Shown here piece after piece: positions 7,450 through 14,589 of a stretch of DNA of 14,589 bases (positions are counted from its first letter, which is position 1; every line of letters starts with the position of its first letter). This stretch comes from Saccoglossus kowalevskii (Eukaryota; Hemichordata; Enteropneusta; Harrimaniidae). Position numbers and translations under genes: made by a program. Location of the stretch: contig NW_003152252.1 in NCBI RefSeq assembly GCF_000003605.2, positions 305,883 through 320,471 of the forward strand, given 5' to 3'. The notes beneath the pieces were generated by a model. The model worked only from the letters and a program-made list of their open reading frames with translations, was not told where the DNA came from and ran no database searches.

Positions 7450-7750
7450 AGTACGGTGGTTAGCGTATTCGCCTTGCTCCAGGGACGTGGTAGCGTCGAT
7501 TCCCAATCCCTTTGCTTACTAACAGAAATACGTCATTTTTTGTTGGCGTCCTACCGGAGTGTCGGTACATAACTGTCGGTCCCGTCACGGAGCTCCATGG
7601 CCCCGTGACAATTACGTTAGCTCTTTCTGTCGTCAAATAGGTAATCGATTGTCCTCGTTTACTCCGGTACGCACAACTAAATAGGTTCAATCCAATGTCG
7701 TTTACGAGCCGAGAGCGGTGGCCGAAGCCACCGTCCGATAAACGCAAACT
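7450..7750 (+). mobile_element. Candidate tRNA-derived SINE with a terminal hairpin
   Basis: GGTGGTTAGCGTATTCGCC carries a pol III A box (TAGCGTATTCG, 7461-7471), and GTCGATTCCC at 7495-7504 fits a B box. The tRNA-like head is followed by a GC-richer body that stands out from its AT-rich surroundings. The body has a GTCACGG...CCGTGAC stem (about 7584-7609) and a 46-nt hairpin at 7699-7744. A poly(A) or simple tail and target-site duplication are not clear. The A-to-B spacing (23 nt) is shorter than in tRNA, so the copy is old or the family atypical. Confidence 0.5.
7699..7744. repeat. Strong hairpin / cruciform
   Basis: CGGTGGC-CGAA-GCCACCG is a perfect 7-bp stem with a CGAA tetraloop. Outer arms CGTTTA and TAAACG pair again around it, with an internal bulge between the two stems. 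It probably belongs to the SINE-like body. Confidence 0.75.
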
Positions 7751-8640
7751 CAACTCTTTATTCAACTACCAGCGAAACCATATAACGTTATACATTTAGA
7801 AGACATAAAACCATAATCCTACGGTTTCTCGCGTACTCAGGATTTGGGGTATCTCTAAGTTTCAAATAATTCTACGCATGGAGCAGCATCTGTTAGTACT
7901 AAGCCGCCAAATATGATGAATTCACCAAGGACATCATTGGTCCCAACTACCGTTTAAATACAATCTGATGACACCGCATATGGCAAGCAATGCCGTCAAC
8001 TTACGCTAACGCAGATATTGTCTATGACCACCAAAACAATCACCACATCCCCTTGTACTATATTCGTGCCCCAATACATCATGCTATACACATCGCGAAT
8101 AGTAGCAGAATTCAGCATAATAATGTATTTCCTTCACTTATGTCAGCCTTCGTAAAAGCCGGGTGTTCAAATCTGTTTAAGCGAAGAATAAATAAAGTAT
8201 TGTTTCATATCAAATGCAATAGGTGTCCACAATGTATTGTAACTATACTAATTATTCCTGAGGTTCTAAATTTATCGCTGATAAGCGAAACCCGCTAAAT
8301 TTATCACACTGTAAACTGTGAAAAAATAATGATTTTACAGTACATAGTGTTTCAATTTTCAAAACTACCGACAACTTGAGATATATATATATATAATGTA
8401 CTAATAATTTTAATTACACGTAAATGTTCACCTACCTGAATATCCCATGAGTCCAGGCAAAATATATGTGACCCCATCGTTATTTGCATTTAACATGTGA
8501 GTTATATATAGAATATATACCCTTGCATTTGAGTCAAATAGGGCGTCGAAAGAGTTTTTCTCCACCCCAGGCGTTAATTTGAAACTACAGTCCATCCAAC
8601 GTACGTCAAATTCACTTTAAATTAGTGATTCTGGATCACA
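7751..8640. other. Intergenic DNA without supported genes
   Basis: AT-rich. A 102-codon open stretch at 7990-8298 has no recognisable motif and amino-acid use like random AT-rich sequence. A short (TA)n run lies near 8380-8395. Nothing else seen. Confidence 0.6.
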
Positions 8641-8644
8641 ATAA

Positions 8645-8865
8645 TGGAGTAGGGTAGCATAACGGCGGTTGGTATTGGAATGGGCTCTATGCGTAGCGGG
8701 GACATGCTTATGGTACGTGGTGAGGGTATGCCCTCCGTATGTAGCGGCGGTACTATATTGGTGCATAGCATGGGCTCTGTGCAAATTTGCGTGCTGGCAT
8801 ATGTTCTGTAGAGGAGCTCGATGCGCCGCGGGCATGTTCTTACTACATGTATTGTGTTTGGCCTC
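8645..8865 (+). repeat. Degenerate minisatellite, unit about 42-48 bp
   Basis: Related starts occur at about 8681 (TGGGCTCTATGCGTAGCGGG), 8729 (TGCCCTCCGTATGTAGCGGC), 8771 (TGGGCTCTGTGC) and 8813 (GAGCTCGATGCGCCGCGGGC), each followed by a G/T-rich half with CATG or TATG. The tract is GC-richer than its flanks. The 68- and 98-codon open frames on the two strands are by-products of the repeat. Confidence 0.5.
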
Positions 8866-9139
8866 AGTTGGGTAATAGAGGTTTACTGTAACAGCTGTAT
8901 GTACAACAATCACACCACTGACCGTATAAACCGATTAACGTGCACCGTAGATTTCTCAATTCCTTAATCGCTTTTTTTCTAATCATGACGAGTACCAAAA
9001 TAGAATGATATAACATGGAAGAAATTTTGGCTACAAGAAAAAACACATAATATAGCGACCAAAAATATGTAAGTATTATGTATATCAGAATCGGTGTAAC
9101 GTTGTCTAACACTATAAATCCAATACATGAATACTATTT

Positions 9140-9140
9140 A

Positions 9141-9231
<91 letters not shown>

Positions 9232-9232
9232 A

Positions 9233-9276
<44 letters not shown>
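9140..9276 (+). repeat. (AAAT)n microsatellite
   Basis: About 34 copies of a 4-bp AAAT unit, nearly pure, with one interruption near 9231-9236 (AAATTAAAT). It encodes the apparent YLFI-repeat open frame on the - strand, which is not a gene. Confidence 0.98.
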
Positions 9277-9277
<1 letters not shown>

Positions 9278-9279
9278 AG

Positions 9280-10180
9280 ACTTGTTTCAGACATTTTTAT
9301 AATATTTATGTTTTCCATAACAGTAGTTATCTGTATAATTGAATTTATTTTAAATATTGTTTTATAAAACGTCTGTCTGTGATTACCGTGTGACCGTGAC
9401 GATAAACAAATTTTGAAAATTCTCAAACCCCCAAATCATTTTTTTTTCAGAGCGTTACTTGAACACCCCAGCGACCCCAGTCTATAATATAGTTTCGTAT
9501 CGAAGGTGCGATTTCTCGAGGGTCAATTTCTGCAATAAGCACATCCCAGGGTGCCAATTCTGGAAGGTGCTATCAAGCGTCATCTGAAAGAAATCTTGTT
9601 CTTACTTAACCCTAACCGTTCGAAAAACAAACTATAAAATCAAGTGCGGATACTTTCTACCTCGTTATGTTATTATGTAGCTTAGTTATACTGCACAATG
9701 TATATCGTCTTCCGCTTCCACTATCCGAGGTCATGATTGAATCACGATGTACCGCAGCCATGTACTGACATGTATCCCTTGCACCAGGCATTTGTACGTC
9801 GTCGTCGTCAATTTTATCATCAGTAAGTGCAAGGGAACACCTTAAAAATTAAAACGGCACATCTTTGCTGTATAAGCAATGCATTGTGTTTGTTCTTATG
9901 TCGCGAAAACACAAATACACAGGCTGGTTTCTTGTAGTTAAACGCCCCCAGCGTCGGTCTACAGTCTCAACAATGACCTTTGCTAACCCGAGACTATTGT
10001 ATTTATTTGGAGGGGTGTGTATACTATCACTTTGTTAAATAACAACTCTACGCTGTCTAGTTATTATTAGACAGTATACGAATCATTTTAATGTAATTCA
10101 GAAAAAAGAAGTAAATAATAACGTATATTATTTTGTGTGTATTCATTTGAAAAAAGGAAACACCACATTAGCAAGTTAGA
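9280..10180. other. Intergenic DNA upstream of the MED26-like gene
   Basis: No recognised gene. A 134-nt open stretch at 9450-9583 follows a good polypyrimidine-AG (ttttttttcag) but matches nothing I know. A GTCGTCGTCGTC run lies near 9799. The rest is AT-rich and unremarkable. Confidence 0.55.
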
Positions 10181-10215
10181 CGGTTATAGAAATGGTATAT
10201 TCCATAATTTAGCAG

Positions 10216-10223
10216 TGACGTCA
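10216..10223 (+). promoter_or_regulatory. Full CRE (TGACGTCA) in the putative MED26 promoter
   Basis: The palindromic CREB/ATF site TGACGTCA lies 160 bp upstream of the MED26-like start codon, a typical distance for CRE-driven housekeeping promoters. No TATA box is obvious. The transcription start is not determined, so promoter membership is inferred from position. Confidence 0.45.
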
Positions 10224-10382
10224 TCTTCGGGCGTATTCGGCAGTTCGACATCAGTTTCGGTAGCGCCATCCCATAATATTTTCTCGTATCTGGATAACTG
10301 GGAAGTGCCGTAATGCCTGACAGAGTGAGAGGACGCACGAGTATCAAACATCGGCACAAATTGACCGACAAATTACGGTCAA

Positions 10383-10445
10383 ATGCCACCGACCCCACAA
10401 CAGATCAAGGAACAGCTGCTGAAAGCAATAGATAAGGATGCCAAC
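10383..10445 (+). CDS. MED26: First coding exon of Mediator complex subunit 26 (MED26)-like gene
   Basis: ATG at 10383 opens 21 codons, MPPTPQQIKEQLLKAIDKDA then N, ending exactly at a GTAAGG donor (phase 0). This closely resembles the start of vertebrate MED26 (...SPQQIRDRLLQAID...N, from memory), where the first coding exon also ends just before the I/V-RNM segment of the TFIIS-N (LW) domain. An in-frame TGA at 10362-10364 makes this ATG the first available; the -3 base is C, a weak Kozak context. MED26 is a nuclear Mediator subunit that binds TFIID and super-elongation-complex factors through this N-terminal helical bundle. No second exon was found in the window. Only 21 residues support the call, but the match and the exon boundary agree. 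Confidence 0.75.
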
Positions 10446-10520
10446 GTAAGGATATCTAACAAATTTATTACTTCTTTGTCCATTTTTTGCAAAGAATAAT
10501 TTGAAGGATATTTTCTAGAT

Positions 10521-10580
10521 CGGGTTGGCGCAGTGGCTACCATATGAGGTAACTCATTCGCCTGAAAGTTGCTTCCCCAA
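10521..10580 (+). mobile_element. tRNA-derived SINE head (fragment)
   Basis: GGGTTGGCGCAGTGGCTACC contains a near-perfect pol III A box (TGGCGCAGTGG, 10526-10536). A B-box-like GTTGCTTCCCC follows at 10568-10578, about 31 nt away as in tRNA. This start is common in animal SINEs. The body is not recognisable, so this is a fragment or an old copy, lying 80 bp inside the MED26 intron. Confidence 0.55.
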
Positions 10581-11544
10581 TCAAAAAAACGCGCGATAAA
10601 TTAATTGATAGCCGCATAATTAGGTTCCAGAAGCCTTTATGTGACGTGTCAACCACAACTGTCTGTTTCCGATATTGCTAAATTGTTCAATTTCATGAAT
10701 ATCGGGAGCGTTGACGGGGGCCTTGTAGAAGTCAGCCATTTTGAATTTGCATAGATTTGTATGAAGTGTCAGTGTATACTATGCAGGCGTTGAATGGAGA
10801 TAGGCTGTAGCGCTATGCGTAGTTCTGGGCCTAGGGTAAGACCTGCTTTCTGTATCGTCGTACAACTTTACAAGACTGCTATTCTTGCTCGATGACATGT
10901 GCAAGTTTCGATTTTACCGACAAATCGTTATTTTTTCTTTATATTAATGTTTAAATTCTATAATATTCCGAAAAACCCTAACCCTACAGTATGTACCTTA
11001 GCAATATTCATTATTCGCGTGCAGTTGCAGTGCGAGGGTTGTGTACGTTATTGACCAACAAAATAGTTGTCACATGTACAACCTGTACTTTTTAAGTGAA
11101 TATTAATTTTAAAAAAGTATTTCTATACTAATATTCTGCAATGGAATATTTCAAAAATAGGCACCTGTTGTGAGGATGCTGAAATTTAGTTTTTTTTTGT
11201 TGGTGTTTGGGATAATTGTAGATAGCCAATCAATTTCCAGTGCACATCAAAATTGACAATTGTTTTGGCAATGTTCTACCCTAGCAAATTATATCAGGTA
11301 ATTTGTATAAAAGTTCATCTGTTATTTTAATTTTATGGTAATTAGCTCTATTTTTTAACCAACATTTGATTCCACATCAAATTTGTGTTTGAAATGCGCA
11401 TGTGTGTATGGTGACACACTGTTGTCAGCTGGTCAACTGAATTTCCAGTTAGACCAGATAGTCACTTTTGAATCTTAATTGTGTGGATGAACAGTTTCAA
11501 GATTTATTTCTCGACCATTTCTATTTAATTTATGCTTATAAGGA

Positions 11545-11790
11545 TAATTGTCCAATACACATATCAATCTGAAATCATCCCATACTCTGGTTCAAATTGA
11601 AATCCTTCTTGGGATTGAACTACACAAAAGACTTCAATCTTGGTCAGTGTGCCACAGACTCACATGAGAAAGTCGAGGCTTCTCACCATGATTTATTAAC
11701 AAACAATGTGAATTTTGGAAACTGCTGTCAAAACCTGCTTGTGCAATGCTAGGTCTGGCAGGTTGATTACAACATATGATGTATTTGGGA
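11545..11790 (+). mobile_element. Diverged copy of the SINE family seen at 12445-12820
   Basis: It shares the exact 16-mer AGTGTGCCACAGACTC (11646-11661) with 12550-12565. Flanking similarity is collinear: GGTTCAAATT then ..TCCTTC..GG.TTGAAC.. before the 16-mer, and ..ATTAACAAACAATG.GAATTTTGG.. and CTGCTTGTG...GGTCTGG after it. The tRNA-like head is degraded. Boundaries are approximate. Confidence 0.55.
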
Positions 11791-12156
11791 CTTGTGCTTA
11801 CTTATTGTGACTATTCGCTAAGAGCTTATTGCCAAACGAGTATAAAACTCAATACTTCGGGAATTCCCGAAAGCATTCTGGTAACATAACGCAATGCGGA
11901 AGTGAATTATCAATGTCAAAATACTATTTGTTGGAATTGATTTTGATGTAAAAACTGCATGAATTATTTTTTTACAACTGGTTGTTGGGTATTTTTAGGT
12001 AACTGAATATGGAATGAGCTCTTTCATGGTTAACGGGTCATTGTACGCATGGCCGTAATCTGCTCATATTCAGTGGTTACCACTGAAAAGTAAAGTCAAT
12101 GATCAAAGACCAAATTTTGTGATTAGACAGTCAAATTTGAGGCATTTTAGATTGTA

Positions 12157-12210
12157 GCGTTCTCCCCAGAAAATTGTCAGAGATGTGCATATTAATTTGC
12201 ATACTAATTA
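12157..12210 (+). repeat. Dispersed repeat copy: GTTCTCCCCAG ... TAATTTGCATACTAATT
   Basis: GTTCTCCCCAGAAAA is followed about 30 bp later by GCATATTAATTTGCATACTAATTAA. The same order of motifs occurs at 14312-14383. This is a diverged member of one repeat family with a single TAATTTGCATAC unit. The TAGYGTTCTCCCCAG start resembles a hAT-type terminus, but no inverted partner is seen. Confidence 0.45.
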
Positions 12211-12444
12211 ACTTGATGTATTTTTTAAATAAACAAGATTTACTGTATACAGTGAAACACATTTATTTAATTAAAATGGGGTACATTACCAAAAATATAT
12301 TAGTTAATACTGTTAATTGGTTACAATTATGTACAAATCGTATCTGCAGTTTTGAAGAAAAAATGATAACTATGAAATCATCATTAAAATCGCACATGTG
12401 CTGGTAATTTGCATACCACCATGTAAACAGTAAAACAACATGGC

Positions 12445-12820
12445 TGTCACTGGTAGCATATTGGTTGTCGCATCAGAGTCATGATCGTTAGACCAAAGTT
12501 CAAATCCTACCGTAGGCTGAACCAAAAGGGTCGACCCCTACCCTGGGTGAGTGTGCCACAGACTCGATGGGAAGGCCAATTCCACTGGCCGAGATTCATT
12601 CACTAACGAATGCGACTTTGGGGGAACCTTGGTTAAGGTCTGCAGGTGCTTGTGTTTTACCAGACCTGGTTTACGCCAGGATAGCGCATTACAAATTGCC
12701 ATTTGACAGAGAGATGGCCACACAGCCCTGTCATGTAGTCCCAAACATGAATATGACTTCTGTGGCAAATTACACTAGGTGTCGTCACTAGCACTTGCAA
12801 TTTGCACATACAAAAAAAAA
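12445..12820 (+). mobile_element. Best-preserved tRNA-derived SINE in the window
   Basis: The A box is TAGCATATTGG (12454-12464) and the B box GTTCAAATCC (12498-12507), with about 33 nt between, as in tRNA. A non-tRNA body follows (GTGTGCCACAGACTC, ACTAACGAATGCGACTTTGG, TGCTTGTG, CCAGACCTGG) and an A9 tract at 12812-12820 may be its tail. Overlapping 71-76 codon open frames on both strands are shadows of this element. Confidence 0.6.
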
Positions 12821-14030
12821 GTCGAGAGAGACAACAGTGACACTCAATGCTCGGAACTGTCGCCTGGCACAAAAAATATTAAAAAAAACAAAAAAAAACA
12901 TGGCTGCTGTTGTGAACTATCAATCTCAGTTGTAGTCTGTTATTTATTTTCCAGCTCAAAATAGAGGTTAATATGTAGTAGACATAACAGGTATGTTATA
13001 GTTAGGCTTGATATTTTCATATAAGAATTGTCCTGAACTATAGTAAACCATATATTTTATGAAATCTCTTATCTCACACTTCCTGAAATTCTGGGCAATT
13101 TTGGATAGAATTTAATGGCTACATGACTGCTAAGTAAACAAACAGAAATGTTATTTTTAAAAAAACAAGTACTGTGTGAAACTGGAAATAGTTAGATGAG
13201 TAACAAACATCGTAATGTTAACCACAGGGTGTCCCATCCAATCGGGTGACAAGATTTTTGTCCAGCGAGATGCGTTTATTTCATGAGACCAGCTTGAAAT
13301 GTTGGACCACGGTCACTGATTATTGTTAGGATAAAACGCTCTCACCCACATGTTTGACACTTTCGGTAGAACAGCCCATGCAAAATTCAAGCCAATGCGA
13401 TACCCAGGGAACGCAGCGTACTCGATAATGTAATTCACTAATTAATCCATTTTCATTTGGCAGAAACAACAAATAACCTTTCCACTGAACAAACTGGCCA
13501 ATATTTTAAGTTTGCGACGTCGTTTGAGAAAAATGTTACACTCGGGCGAAGGGTATACTTCTATTTTATAGATTGTGAGGTTCAAGTTACAAAGTGATCA
13601 AGCGTATCGTCGATATTCAACGTAAAACTGGCTCCAAAGCACTGGCGAGACTCGTTCATCGAGATAGCGTTGTACAGTTACAAAAGATAAATTACGTAAT
13701 ACTTTGCGCATACAAAGGTTGTTTATTGACTGGACATAAGTGAGAGATTATGGTTACTTCCTTAGTAAAAGGGAACCGCACGACTGGGGTTATTGTGGCA
13801 GCTACTGCAATTTTTAATGTAGGCCAACTGTGATCAGTGATTCGCTATTTAAAATGTAGACATCGGTCAGTCTCAGCCACCCCATCATCGTCACCACGTG
13901 AGGATAATTTCCTTTCTGATGCACTTCTTGGCACTTTTTCTAGTTCTTCAATTCTGAGCTACATGTAGATAAATGTTGCACCGTCACAGCAGTATCATCG
14001 GAGTCGGAACTTCCCGAACCGCGATCGATG

Positions 14031-14044
14031 TTTTTTTTTTTTTT
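14031..14044 (+). repeat. T14 homopolymer
   Basis: Fourteen T following GATCGATG. On the - strand it is an A14 run inside a Lys-rich open stretch. Confidence 0.9.
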
Positions 14045-14311
14045 GAGACGAAGTTTTGCTTCTTCGGACATTAGAGTCATATTCTTCCTCTTTTTTTTCC
14101 TTCCTTCTCTCAATTTCTAATAATAATTCTGATAACAATTTTAAGGAGCGCTAATTTTGTTATGTGTCACACACGGTAACGATCACAGAGACAGGGCGTG
14201 TGTGCGTTGTTTCCTTTGCTAAGTAGGCCAACTTATGCAAATTAGATCAATATTTATTGTTTGCGCTCAAAGCCGATTTTCCTGAAATCAAAGAGAGCGG
14301 TCTGCTGTTAG

Positions 14312-14383
14312 TGTTCTCCCCAGGCTCAGAGGCAAGCATGGCGGTCTAATTTGCATGCTAATTTGCATACTAATTTGCATATT
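14312..14383 (+). repeat. Dispersed repeat copy ending in three octamer units
   Basis: GTTCTCCCCAGGCTCAGAGG is followed by three 12-bp units: CTAATTTGCATG (14346-14357), CTAATTTGCATA (14358-14369) and CTAATTTGCATA (14370-14381). Each holds ATTTGCAT, the POU/Oct octamer on the reverse strand. It relates to the copy at 12157, which has only one clear unit. Confidence 0.7.
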
Positions 14384-14589
14384 TTTCAGGATTCACTCTC
14401 ACAAAAACAAACATACAAGACAGTATTAAAATGTATGAGAGACTTTATTTAAATTACATAATACTTTACATAATATACCATAATTTGACAAGATCGTCAT
14501 TTAATGTGAACTGTTCCATAAAACTTAGTCTAAACTAATCCTTCTGACTTTGTTGTGCTCCAAACATTGGCTGCCTTACTGTAGTTAAA

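Larger units (their letters stand above)
10446..14589 (+). other. Presumed first intron of the MED26-like gene, rich in repeats
   Basis: From GTAAGG to the window end I find no exon continuing the LW domain (expected to start V/I-R-N-M). The stretch holds SINE-like pieces at 10521-10580, about 11545-11790 and 12445-12820, a GTTCTCCCCAG repeat family at 12157 and 14312, octamer repeats at 14346-14381, a two-copy CCCTAA motif near 10976 and a T14 run at 14031-14044. Apparent open frames here show no known protein. Confidence 0.6.

Noticed and set aside
7990-8298. 102-codon + strand frame
   Set aside because: No motif, no splice or start context, and composition as expected for AT-rich noncoding DNA.
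9112-9426. 104-codon - strand frame with FIYL repeats, like a membrane protein
   Set aside because: Translation of the (AAAT)n microsatellite.
9786-9821. Short exon-like segment between CAG and GTAAGT with GTC repeats
   Set aside because: Only about 35 nt, unrecognisable peptide, no partner exons.
10974-10987. Telomere-like CCCTAACCCTA
   Set aside because: Only two units; too short to call an interstitial telomere.
12538-12872. Overlapping 71-76 codon frames on both strands
   Set aside because: They lie within the tRNA-derived SINE and encode nothing known.
12905-12945. AACATGGCTGCTGTTGTG as the second MED26 exon (N-M-A-A-V...)
   Set aside because: No acceptor directly before it, the residues after A-A-V do not follow the LW domain, and a stop comes after a few codons.

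Overview
The window is nuclear DNA from an animal. It is AT-rich, with short exons, GT-AG introns, microsatellites and degraded tRNA-derived SINEs. Two genes are supported, both on the + strand. The first (bases 1-6077, 5' end cut by the window edge) is a beta-1,3-glucan recognition protein/beta-1,3-glucanase of the GNBP/BGRP family, with CBM39, a Thr/Pro linker and GH16. This architecture is known from arthropods, molluscs, amphioxus, echinoderms and other invertebrates, and vertebrates lack it, so the source is an invertebrate, probably marine. The species cannot be fixed from the sequence. A cephalochordate, hemichordate or mollusc would all fit.

Layout. Eleven complete internal or terminal coding exons can be joined in frame: 171-272, 677-802, 936-1228, 1772-1846, 2248-2308, 2463-2645, 3514-3591, 4151-4268, 4863-4934, 5100-5241 and 5865-6077. 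They give 487 residues up to a stop. Bases 1-5 probably end the preceding exon. The signal peptide exon lies outside the window. The catalytic ExDxxE motif is intact, so this copy looks like an active endoglucanase rather than a catalytically dead recognition protein. The intron after the catalytic exon needs a GC donor. Introns 7 and 10 (numbered after the exons above) each hold a pentanucleotide satellite. About 250 bp past the stop lies a decayed duplicate of the terminal exon (6316-6426), which appears to be a relic of a local tandem duplication.

6430-10180 is intergenic. It contains a two-copy 41-bp tandem duplication, a tRNA-derived SINE candidate with a strong terminal hairpin (about 7450-7750), a degenerate ~45-bp minisatellite (about 8645-8865), a 135-bp (AAAT)n tract and a few weak exon-like stretches that I do not recognise.

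The second gene begins at 10383. A 63-nt first coding exon ends at a clean GTAAGG donor and encodes the N-terminus of a Mediator subunit 26 (MED26)-like protein. A full CRE (TGACGTCA) sits 160 bp upstream. The remaining 4.1 kb (10446-14589) reads as its first intron. It holds SINE fragments of at least two families, including two diverged copies of the same element at about 11545-11790 and 12445-12820. It also holds a dispersed repeat that begins GTTCTCCCCAG and, at 14346-14381, carries three 12-bp copies of an octamer-containing unit. The next MED26 exon was not found and should lie downstream.

The two genes are unrelated in function: one is a secreted glucan-binding or glucan-degrading protein of innate immunity or digestion, the other a nuclear transcription co-activator. 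I see no gene system linking them. The unusual content is the GC-AG intron, the exon relic, the satellites in fixed 5-bp register and the repeat families.
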